DNA from: SLID01 sp041667545
GTDB lineage: Bacteria; Omnitrophota; Gorgyraeia; Tantalellales; Tantalellaceae
Length of the DNA stretch: 64,000 bases
Assembly: GCA_041667545.1 (NCBI GenBank)
Contig: JBAYES010000004.1
Coordinates: forward strand, 1-64,000
Direction of reading: 5' to 3'
In this document: positions 57,968 through 64,000 of the stretch, one piece after another
Numbering within the stretch: the stretch's first letter is position 1
How the letters are laid out: each line of letters starts with the position of its first letter
Notes under the pieces: model-generated
The model's input: the letters and a program-made list of their open reading frames with translations, nothing else
Databases searched by the model: none
What the model was told of the DNA's origin: nothing
Position numbers and translations under genes: made by a program

Positions 57968-58118
57968 TCTGCTTCAGGGTAAGGTGGCGTTTATGCCAGC
58001 GCTGATTCCTTAGCCGGCGGTGATTTTCGAAAGAAATAAGTCCGCGAGATCCGCAATATGCGGATCTGAACCCGTGAAAATCGGGTACCGACCGTATAGC
58101 CGGGATGGGAGAAGTGGA
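57968..58118 (+). promoter_or_regulatory. FMN riboswitch (RFN element)
   Basis: The 3' half is canonical: GCGAG, then TACCGACCGTATAGCCGGGA and GGATGGGAGAAGTGGAG. The 5' side has CTTCAGGGTAAGGTGG and AGCCGGCGGTGATTTT, with P2 (AAGG/CCTT) enlarged by a TGGC/GCCA hairpin. P1 is TCTGCTTC with GAAGTGGA. It lies directly upstream of ribBA and is followed by a terminator, so FMN should stop transcription of the riboflavin genes. Confidence 0.92.
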
Positions 58119-58143
58119 GGTTTTTTAGAGAAACTTTTCCGTG

Positions 58144-58174
58144 ACCCTGAAGATATCTTCAGGGTTTTTTTTTT
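58144..58174 (+). terminator. Riboswitch-controlled terminator
   Basis: ACCCTGAAGAT and ATCTTCAGGGT form an 11-base perfect palindrome, followed by ten T. Its left arm ACCCTGAAG (58144-58152) is the exact complement of CTTCAGGGT (57972-57980) in the P1/P2 edge of the aptamer, the alternative antiterminator pairing. Confidence 0.9.
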
Positions 58175-58218
58175 GGTGTATCCGGAAGGGAAAAGAGTTA
58201 GAGAACAAAGAGGGAAAA

Positions 58219-59424
58219 ATGCGCATAAAGCTCAGTAAGATCAAAGATGTTCTTAAGGATATACGCAAAGGGAAGATGGTCGTAGTTGTGGATGATCCTT
58301 CGAGGGAAAATGAGGGGGATATAATAACTTCCGCGTCACGGATAACTCCCGAAAAAGTGAATTTTATGGCCAAATTCGCCCGCGGACTTATATGTGTGCC
58401 CATGGAAGAAAAGTCGGCGGAAAGATTAGGACTTCATATGATGCTGACATCGCTGCAGGATCCTTACAAGACCGCCTGGGCGGTCTCGGTGGATGCCGGA
58501 AAGGGGATCACTACGGGTATTTCCGCTTCCGATCGGGCAAGGACAATAAAGGTGTTGGCGGACCCTGCCTCAGTGCCTGAAGATCTTGTTAAACCGGGGC
58601 ATGTGTTCCCGCTGCGAAGCCGTAAAGGGGGCGTATTGGTTAGAGCCGGACATACGGAAGCCGGAGTAGACCTTATGAAACTCGCCGGCGAGCCGCCCGT
58701 ATCGGTAATATGCGAGATAATGAATGAGAACGGCACTATGGCTAGGATGAAAGATCTTCTTAAATTTACCGAAAAACATAAACTTAAAATGTGTACCATA
58801 GAGGATCTTATCAAGTACAGGAGAAGCGAGGAGAAGCTTATCGAAAAAGTAGCCGAGGTGGATCTTCCTACCGCGCACGGTCATTTTAGGCTTCACGCGT
58901 ACAGTTCTCTTGTAGACGATTATCAGCATCTCGCTCTTGTAAAGGGGGACATAAGGCGAGGGGAGGTGCTCGTAAGAGTGCATTCCCAGTGTCTTACCGG
59001 AGATATTTTTCATTCTTCAAGATGTGATTGTGGAGATCAACTGGAAGACGCTATGAAAAAAATATCGAAGGAAGGTAAGGGCGTGATACTTTACCTTTCA
59101 CAGGAGGGTAGAGGCATAGGCCTTATGAACAAATTGAAAGCATATGAACTTCAGGATAGGGGTCTTGATACGGTCGAAGCCAACGAAAAGCTCGGATTTA
59201 ACGATGACTTAAGGGATTACGGGATAGGCGCCCAGATCCTGGCCGATCTCGGCCTGAAAAAAATACGGCTTCTTACCAATAATCCAAGAAAGATTGTAGG
59301 CCTTAAAGGTTATGGGTTAAAAGTCGAGAAAAGAGTGCCTCTTGAGATAAATCCAGGAGAGGGGAACTTACGGTATCTTAGAACAAAAAAAATTAGAATG
59401 GGACATAAACTTAAGAAAGTATAG
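58219..59424 (+). CDS. ribBA: Bifunctional DHBP synthase / GTP cyclohydrolase II
   Basis: RibBA supplies both precursors of riboflavin. Residues 1-200 are dihydroxybutanone-phosphate synthase (VVVVDDPSRENEGDIITSA, GITTGISASDRARTI, HVFPLRSRKGGVLVRAGHTEA). Residues 205-395 are GTP cyclohydrolase II (RVHSQCLTGDIFHSSRCDCG with the three zinc cysteines, SQEGRGIGLMNKLKAYELQD, RLLTNNPRKIVGLKGYGL). The ATG at 58219 follows AGAGGGAAAA; an ATG-like start at 58141 would lie in the terminator. A family D element sits between its stop and ribH. Confidence 0.97.
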   Translation: MRIKLSKIKDVLKDIRKGKMVVVVDDPSRENEGDIITSASRITPEKVNFMAKFARGLICVPMEEKSAERLGLHMMLTSLQDPYKTAWAVSVDAGKGITTGISASDRARTIKVLADPASVPEDLVKPGHVFPLRSRKGGVLVRAGHTEAGVDLMKLAGEPPVSVICEIMNENGTMARMKDLLKFTEKHKLKMCTIEDLIKYRRSEEKLIEKVAEVDLPTAHGHFRLHAYSSLVDDYQHLALVKGDIRRGEVLVRVHSQCLTGDIFHSSRCDCGDQLEDAMKKISKEGKGVILYLSQEGRGIGLMNKLKAYELQDRGLDTVEANEKLGFNDDLRDYGIGAQILADLGLKKIRLLTNNPRKIVGLKGYGLKVEKRVPLEINPGEGNLRYLRTKKIRMGHKLKKV

Positions 59425-59431
59425 TAAAATA

Positions 59432-59676
59432 GGGCTCTGCAAAATAGACTTTTATCCCGTCTTTGCGAGGAGCGAACGAAGTGAGTGACGAAGCCCTTCG
59501 CTTCGCTCAGGATTTCGTCCTGAGTATGGTCGAAGGACGAAGCAATCTCCCTCCAACGTCGTTGCGAACCCGCCGAAGGAGGGTGAAGCAATCGCAATAA
59601 ATACAATAAGTTATGAGGTTGCTTCGGTCGCTTTGATTCCTCGCAATGACGTGAAATTGTCGTTTTGCAGAGGCCA
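59432..59676 (+). mobile_element. Family D MITE-like element, copy 3
   Basis: The ends GGGCTCTGCAAAATAGAC and GTCGTTTTGCAGAGGCCA are inverted. The 12-base TATAGTAAAATA is present at both edges (59420-59431 and 59677-59688), so it is a probable target duplication. The copy overlapping ribBA includes its stop codon. The interior has TTGCGAGGAGCGAACGAAG, a nested CTTCGCTCAGGA palindrome, and CCTCGCAATGACG. No coding frame is present. Confidence 0.85.
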
Positions 59677-59702
59677 TATAGTAAAATACAAAGGAGGGAA
59701 AC

Positions 59703-60173
59703 ATGCCTGAGATCAAAAGTATTAAGGGAAGTATGGTAGCGAACAAGAAACGTTTTGGTATAATCGTTTCACGTTTTAATGAGTTTGTTTCATCGAAATT
59801 ACTGGAAGGCGCGGTAGACACTTTAATACGGCTTGGAGGGAAAAGTGAAGATATTCAAACTGTATGGGTGCCCGGAGCGTTCGAGCTCCCTATGGCAGCG
59901 AAGAAAATGGCCTCTTCCGGAAAATATGACGCTGTTATTTGTTTAGGGACCATAATTAGAGGTGAAACCCCGCATTTTGACTTTATCGCTTCTGAAGCGG
60001 CGAAGGGGGTGGCGTCTGTCGCTATGAACTCCGAGACTCCCTGTGTTTTCGGGGTAATAACCGCGGATACTCTTGATCAGGCCATAGACAGGGCGGGAAC
60101 CAAAAGCGGGAATAAGGGAAGAGATGCGGCTATGACGGCGGTGGAAATGTGCAATCTGTATAAGATGCTGTAA
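59703..60173 (+). CDS. ribH: 6,7-dimethyl-8-ribityllumazine synthase
   Basis: RibH joins DHBP and the pyrimidine to form lumazine and assembles into icosahedral or pentameric shells. The 156 residues contain RFGIIVSRFNEFVSSKLLEGA, WVPGAFELPMAAKKMA, CLGTIIRGETPHFDFIASEA and GVITADTLDQAIDRAGTKSGNKG, all typical. AAGGAGGG precedes the ATG; it would have been tight to ribBA before the family D insertion. Confidence 0.97.
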   Translation: MPEIKSIKGSMVANKKRFGIIVSRFNEFVSSKLLEGAVDTLIRLGGKSEDIQTVWVPGAFELPMAAKKMASSGKYDAVICLGTIIRGETPHFDFIASEAAKGVASVAMNSETPCVFGVITADTLDQAIDRAGTKSGNKGRDAAMTAVEMCNLYKML

Positions 60174-60204
60174 AACTATTATGAACAAATAAAAACGAGG
60201 TGTT

Positions 60205-60636
60205 ATGAGGAAACGTACCCTTTCCAGGGAAATAGCGCTTAAAATACTTTACGCGAGCGAAATAACTTCGGAACCCGTCGTGGAGTCTTTTGGAAAATTC
60301 TGGGAGAATGATGGTTTATATAGCGAGGAAGTGAAGTCGTACGCCGAGATGCTTGTCCTGGGAGTGGGAGAACATATGTGTGAGATAGATTCCGCCATAT
60401 CGGGTTTCGCGGCTAACTGGGAGATAGGCCGTATGGCCACGATAGATCGAAACATTATAAGGATAGCGGCGTACGAACTGATGTTCCTTGAAGAGGTCCC
60501 GCCCAAAGTGGCTATAAATGAGGCTATTGAAATAGCGAAGAAGTACGGGGACAAAGATTCGGGAAAATTCGTTAACGGTATACTCGATAGGATAAGCCGG
60601 CCCAGATTCGGGGGGCAGGGAGGCGGAACGAAATAA
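60205..60636 (+). CDS. nusB: Transcription antitermination protein NusB
   Basis: NusB with NusE binds boxA RNA in rRNA transcription. The 143 residues have the all-helical fold: SREIALKILYASEI, IDSAISGFAANWEIGRMATIDRNIIRIAAYELMFLE, PPKVAINEAIEIAKKYGDKDSGKFVNGILD. ribH-nusB is a standard pair. It overlaps the PHP gene by one base. Confidence 0.95.
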   Translation: MRKRTLSREIALKILYASEITSEPVVESFGKFWENDGLYSEEVKSYAEMLVLGVGEHMCEIDSAISGFAANWEIGRMATIDRNIIRIAAYELMFLEEVPPKVAINEAIEIAKKYGDKDSGKFVNGILDRISRPRFGGQGGGTK

Positions 60637-61487
60637 TGAAAAAAGACCTGAGCGGAAGAGCCGACCTGCATGTTCATACGACCTTTTCTGACGGTGTGTT
60701 TACACCTGCCGAGGTTGTGGAAAAAGCTTTAGAAATGGGACTTGGAGCAGTAGCCATAACCGATCATGATTGCGCTGAAGGGATACCTCAGGCTATATAT
60801 GCGGCCCGGGGAAAACCGGTTGATGTGATCCCGGGTATCGAAATATCCGCCGCCGCGGGAGATAATGAAATACATATTCTCGGATATTTTATAGATCATG
60901 CGGATACCGCTTTGAATGAGACCCTGAGTAAAATGAAAGAGAACAGGGTTGAGAGGATAAGGAATATTCTTGATCTTTTGAAAAAAGAAGGATTTGACGT
61001 TGACGAAAGATCTGTTTTTAAGGACGTTGGGAGCGGAACTATAGGACGAATGCATTTGGCCAGGATAATGGTCGAGAATAGGTTTGTGAAAAACCATCAT
61101 GAGGCGTTTGATAAATATTTGGGAGAAGGCCGTCCGTGCTCCCTGAGACATGTACGCCTGGATTTCACAAAAGCCATTTCCATAATAAGATCGGCCGGTG
61201 GAGTTCCGGTATTGGCTCATCCGGGAACCATGGGCAGTGATGAGCTTTTTCCAGATTATGTTTCATCGGGCATGAGGGGGGTGGAAGCGTATCATATAAA
61301 ACATCATACCCCTGAGATCAACAGGTATCTTGCTATCGCTGAAAAATACGGACTGATCGTAACGGGGGGGTCGGATTGCCACGGTATGGCATCGGGACGC
61401 ATGCTGATGGGAAGAGTGACGGTGGATATCGGGACAGTAGACATTCTAAAAGAAGAGTCGCGCAAAATACGTCAGCAGGGACAGTAA
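60636..61487 (+). CDS. PHP-domain phosphoesterase
   Basis: The 283 residues contain the PHP metal motif DLHVHTTFSDGVFTPAEVVE, VAITDHDCAEGIPQAI, IPGIEISAAAGDNEIHILGYF, GGVPVLAHPGTMG and VTGGSDCHGM, covering the four metal-binding motifs. The group resembles YciV/RNase AM and the nucleoside-3',5'-bisphosphate phosphatases. It lies between nusB and ribD, so its operon position does not show its substrate. A role in removing riboflavin-pathway phosphates is possible but unproved; the dephosphorylation of the RibD product is the classic missing step. Confidence 0.88.
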   Translation: MKKDLSGRADLHVHTTFSDGVFTPAEVVEKALEMGLGAVAITDHDCAEGIPQAIYAARGKPVDVIPGIEISAAAGDNEIHILGYFIDHADTALNETLSKMKENRVERIRNILDLLKKEGFDVDERSVFKDVGSGTIGRMHLARIMVENRFVKNHHEAFDKYLGEGRPCSLRHVRLDFTKAISIIRSAGGVPVLAHPGTMGSDELFPDYVSSGMRGVEAYHIKHHTPEINRYLAIAEKYGLIVTGGSDCHGMASGRMLMGRVTVDIGTVDILKEESRKIRQQGQ

Positions 61488-61488
61488 A

Positions 61489-62607
61489 ATGAAAAACTGT
61501 GAAGCTGAGAGATATATGCGCCTTGCGCTTGATCTTGCCCGAAAGGGGGAGGGGAGAACACATCCTAACCCTATGGTGGGGGCGGTCATAGTCTCCGGTA
61601 AAAAAGTGATAGCCCGCGGATATCATCATAAGGCCGGTTCCGATCACGCGGAGATCATGGCCATGAAAAGCTCGAAAGGCCCGTTAAAAAACGCCGTGAT
61701 GTTCGTTACTCTTGAGCCATGTGATCATTACGGCAAAACCCCGCCTTGCACAAGTTCTATAATCGAAAGCGGCATAAAAAAAGTATATGTAGCCATCAAA
61801 GATCCTAACCCTATTAATTCCGGAAGAGGTATTAGAAAACTTTTAAAAAACGGAATAGCCGTGGACGTCGGCATATGCCGAAAAGAGGCGGCTTATCTGA
61901 ATAGAGCCTACATAAAGTTCATCACTAAAGGTCTATCATACGTCACCGTAAAACTGGCGCAGTCTATCGACGGTAAACTGGCGGCCCGAGACGGAACGTC
62001 CAAATGGATATCTTCCGCGGAGTCGAGACAGCTGGTAAAGAAAATGCGCGCTTACTCGGACGCGGTAATGGTAGGGATAAACACGGTTTTAAAGGACGAC
62101 CCTGCTTTGCTGGCGGCAAAACGGCCAGGAAAAAAACCGGCGCGCATCGTTCTGGATTCAAGACTTAGAATACCGGAAAACTCGCGCCTCGTAAAAACCG
62201 CCGATATCGTTCCGCTTATTATAGTTACCACACCTGACGTGTCTTCCAAAAAATCGGTACGACTCGCTCGAAAAAGCGGGGTAGAGATAGTTATAGCGAA
62301 AAGTAGCGGCGGAAAAGTAGACCTTGAAGATCTTCTGAAAAAGATGGGCGAAAAAGGAATAGTGAAGATATTTTCGGAAGGCGGTGGAACTCTTGCGGGC
62401 GCTCTTATCGAGGGCGGCTTTGCCGATGATGTGGTATTTTTCATAGCTCCAAAAATATTGGGCGGCAATAAATTCTCGATTGGAGGAAAAGGTGTACCGG
62501 GCATAAAAGACGCTATAGTGATAGAGCGTGCCGAGATCTCGACATGCGGCGGAGATGTGGTGGTCCGTGGGAACTTGAGGGGCGAGGGGCAAAGGGGTAA
62601 GGGGTAA
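61489..62607 (+). CDS. ribD: Bifunctional riboflavin deaminase / reductase
   Basis: RibD deaminates and then reduces the pyrimidine intermediate. Residues 1-145 are the zinc deaminase (YHHKAGSDHAEIMAM with His and Glu, LEPCDHYGKTPPCTSS with the Cys ligands). Residues 146-372 are the NADPH reductase (TVKLAQSIDGKLAARDGTSKWI, DAVMVGINTVLKDDPALLA, FSEGGGTLAGALIEG). The last residues come from a G-rich tract leading into ribE (GEGQRGKG), and the frame ends where that tract gives TAA. Confidence 0.96.
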   Translation: MKNCEAERYMRLALDLARKGEGRTHPNPMVGAVIVSGKKVIARGYHHKAGSDHAEIMAMKSSKGPLKNAVMFVTLEPCDHYGKTPPCTSSIIESGIKKVYVAIKDPNPINSGRGIRKLLKNGIAVDVGICRKEAAYLNRAYIKFITKGLSYVTVKLAQSIDGKLAARDGTSKWISSAESRQLVKKMRAYSDAVMVGINTVLKDDPALLAAKRPGKKPARIVLDSRLRIPENSRLVKTADIVPLIIVTTPDVSSKKSVRLARKSGVEIVIAKSSGGKVDLEDLLKKMGEKGIVKIFSEGGGTLAGALIEGGFADDVVFFIAPKILGGNKFSIGGKGVPGIKDAIVIERAEISTCGGDVVVRGNLRGEGQRGKG

Positions 62608-62631
62608 GAGATAAGGGGGGAGGGAGAGGGG

Positions 62632-63258
62632 ATGTTTACCGGTATTATACGCGAGATCGGGAAGGTGAAGGGGGTTCGACGGAAGGACGCTTTTACGGAG
62701 CTTGATATATATTGCCCCAAGACGATTGAGTCTTCGGGTTTGGGCGACAGCGTCGCGGTTAACGGTGTCTGCCTCACGGTCTCGCGCAAAGGTGATCTTC
62801 TGTCTTTTGATGTGGTATCTAACACAACCCGAAAAACCAACCTTAAACGTCTTAAAAACGGCGACCTTGTTAATCTTGAAAACGCGCTGAAAATGGGCCA
62901 GGATATCAGCGGACATATCGTATCCGGTCATATTGACGGTGAGCGTAAGATCAGGAAAAATTTGAAAAATACTTCCGGACAAGTTTTAGAAATAGGCAAA
63001 TTGGAAGAGGATCTCGGGCTTGTCGTTCCAAGGGGATCGGTAGCTATAGACGGTGTGAGCCTGACCGTGGCGGAGGATTTTAAAGACTTTTTCCGGATCT
63101 TTCTTATACCCTACACTTTGAAAGACACTACTTTGGCCGGAAAACGTCCGGGCAATTATGTGAATGTGGAATATGACGTCATGGGAAAATATGCCGCAGG
63201 GAGAAATATATCAAGCTCTTTGACCAGGGAAAAACTCAAAGAAAATGGATTTATTTAG
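62632..63258 (+). CDS. ribE: Riboflavin synthase alpha chain
   Basis: RibE dismutates two lumazines into riboflavin. The 208 residues have the internal duplication of lumazine-binding domains: FTGIIREIGKVKGV with AVNGVCLTVS, and MGQDISGHIVSGHIDGE with VAIDGVSLTVA. Length is typical. Its ribosome site lies in the G-rich tract GGAGGGAGAGGGG just before the ATG. It is the last biosynthetic gene of the operon. Confidence 0.96.
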   Translation: MFTGIIREIGKVKGVRRKDAFTELDIYCPKTIESSGLGDSVAVNGVCLTVSRKGDLLSFDVVSNTTRKTNLKRLKNGDLVNLENALKMGQDISGHIVSGHIDGERKIRKNLKNTSGQVLEIGKLEEDLGLVVPRGSVAIDGVSLTVAEDFKDFFRIFLIPYTLKDTTLAGKRPGNYVNVEYDVMGKYAAGRNISSSLTREKLKENGFI

Positions 63259-63286
63259 AAAGTATCATAAAACGAGGAGGAGAAAT

Positions 63287-63604
63287 ATGAAAAAGATCGC
63301 TGTTATTTTGGTTGTGCTGGTTTCTCTGGCAGTTTCATTACATCAAGCCGAGGCCCAGACTGCGGCGGACAAGCTTGGAAGAGGACTTGCTAACGCTTTA
63401 ACCGGCATGCTGGCTCTTCCATATACAATGAAGGAAGAGACGGACAATAACGGTATAATTGCCGGGATAACCACGGGGATGGTAAAAGGCATAGGCAATG
63501 TAATAGTCAGAGAGATTGTGGGAGTATATGAAATACTTACTTTTCCCATTCCCGTTCCCGAAGGCTACAGGCCCGTGCTTGACGATCCCGAATATCTCCT
63601 GTAG
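63287..63604 (+). CDS. TIGR04073-type exosortase-associated secreted protein
   Basis: The 105-residue protein has a signal peptide (about 1-23, SLHQAEAQ) and a compact mature part: AADKLGRGLANALTGMLALPYTM, GITTGMVKGIGNVIVREIVGVYEILTFPIPVPEGY and PVLDDPEYL. The K-L-x-R-G-x-x-N-x-L-T-G pattern and the P-x-P-x-G-Y end match the TIGR04073 family, seen in genomes with an exosortase sorting system. Its role is unknown. AGGAGGAGAAAT precedes the ATG at 63287; a longer frame from 63245 begins inside ribE. Confidence 0.8.
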   Translation: MKKIAVILVVLVSLAVSLHQAEAQTAADKLGRGLANALTGMLALPYTMKEETDNNGIIAGITTGMVKGIGNVIVREIVGVYEILTFPIPVPEGYRPVLDDPEYLL

Positions 63605-63630
63605 TAAGCATCTTCACGATCAGCGTCCTC

Positions 63631-63820
63631 GCTACAAGGGTCTGGTATTCCCTGCGAGGGACGCAAAGATCTTCCCGGCGAGAAGATCTTCGCTCGACGG
63701 ACGACCTCGTTCCCCCGATGGCCCGTGCCATCCCTTCGCTCGGTTTCGCTCAGGACACCGCGGGGACCATGCCCACTCGGTCGTCCAACGCCCTCTCCGG
63801 GAATACCAGACCCTTGTAGC
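63631..63820 (+). repeat. Family C element with 22-bp perfect inverted ends, copy 4
   Basis: The 190-bp element is bounded by GCTACAAGGGTCTGGTATTC and its exact reverse complement (22 matching bases per arm). The interior contains further short palindromes (GAAGATCTTC, TTCGCTCGGTTTCGCTCAGG) and, inverted, the CGGACGACCGAG block also seen in copy 2. No coding frame is supported. Confidence 0.85.
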
Positions 63821-64000
63821 GTGACTGAATAATACTATTAGAACTTTCGCGCGCAAACTATTATGAGGATAGTGTAAAATTTCTTGCTGAATTTTATCTG
63901 TCTGAATGACACGGCTGTGGGGTTAGGAGCTTCATAGGGGGGGTACATACGGTATGTTTTGGACAGGGCCTCGGGGAGCTTGTTTTAGCTTGGTCTCCGA
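63821..64000. other. Terminal spacer without recognised features
   Basis: This 180-base stretch runs to the window edge. A GTGTAAAAT near 63874 could be a -10 box and the end CGGGGAGCTTGTTTTAGCTT is G-rich, but no gene, RNA family or repeat of this window is recognised. It may be the leader of a gene beyond the edge. Confidence 0.4.

Noticed and set aside
63516..63856. Overlapping frames in the final family C element
   Set aside because: They arise from palindromic GC-rich repeat sequence on both strands and start without ribosome sites.

Overview
The window is 64 kb of a bacterial chromosome with every recognisable protein gene on the plus strand. Genes are densely packed and often overlap by a few bases. 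The cell is a Gram-negative (diderm) bacterium: there is an outer-membrane secretin, a SurA-type periplasmic chaperone, a PpiC lipoprotein and HflK/HflC. A TIGR04073 exosortase-associated small protein, very large pseudopilin-like proteins, a bactofilin fused to a helix-turn-helix, and a shortened Mfd suggest an uncultured lineage such as Omnitrophota (OP3) or a neighbour. That placement is inference from gene content, not from a marker-gene tree.

Layout. 1-9.2 kb: end of a type IV pilus/type II secretion cluster (PilN tail, PilO-like, PilP-like, secretin), a half-length DUF2344 protein, RNase E/G, then three prepilin-like proteins. 9.3-14.4 kb: rplU-rpmA-obgE, proB and proA (separated by a 60-bp direct repeat flanking a foldable core), nadD, a small zinc protein. 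14.4-22.8 kb: rsfS, argS, a truncated mfd, two PpiC-type foldases, pdxA, rsmA. 22.8-30.7 kb: gatCAB, ctpA, a divergent polysaccharide deacetylase, tsaD, mgtC, then the bactofilin-HTH fusion and a membrane-anchored HTH protein. 30.8-41 kb: polA, coaE, rho, rpmE, prfA, prmC, murA, rpsP, trmD, rplS, rnhB.

41.1-49.3 kb is a folate one-carbon block: fhs, fchA, folD, a metF-like gene and panB, followed by a DRTGG ATPase, apbE and mnmA. FolD carries Gln at the catalytic Lys position, which fits a dedicated cyclohydrolase (FchA) being encoded just upstream. 49.3-50.2 kb holds tRNA-Met(CAT), duplicated terminators, repeats and a strongly folded RNA candidate of 6S-like shape. 50.3-55.6 kb: hflK, hflC, an HD-GYP protein, a 60-residue protein, a site-2 protease, birA, coaX. 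55.8-57.9 kb: CIRCE-controlled groES-groEL. 57.9-63.6 kb: an FMN riboswitch with a visible terminator and antiterminator, then ribBA, ribH, nusB, a PHP phosphoesterase, ribD, ribE and the TIGR04073 protein.

The most unusual property of the region is its spacers. Nearly every longer spacer contains a short non-coding repeat from one of four families (named A to D here), with no transposase in the window. Two copies of family D have inserted with visible target duplications exactly at gene ends, one supplying a new stop codon. A family B array supplies the last codons and stop of mfd, removing its C-terminal regulatory domain.
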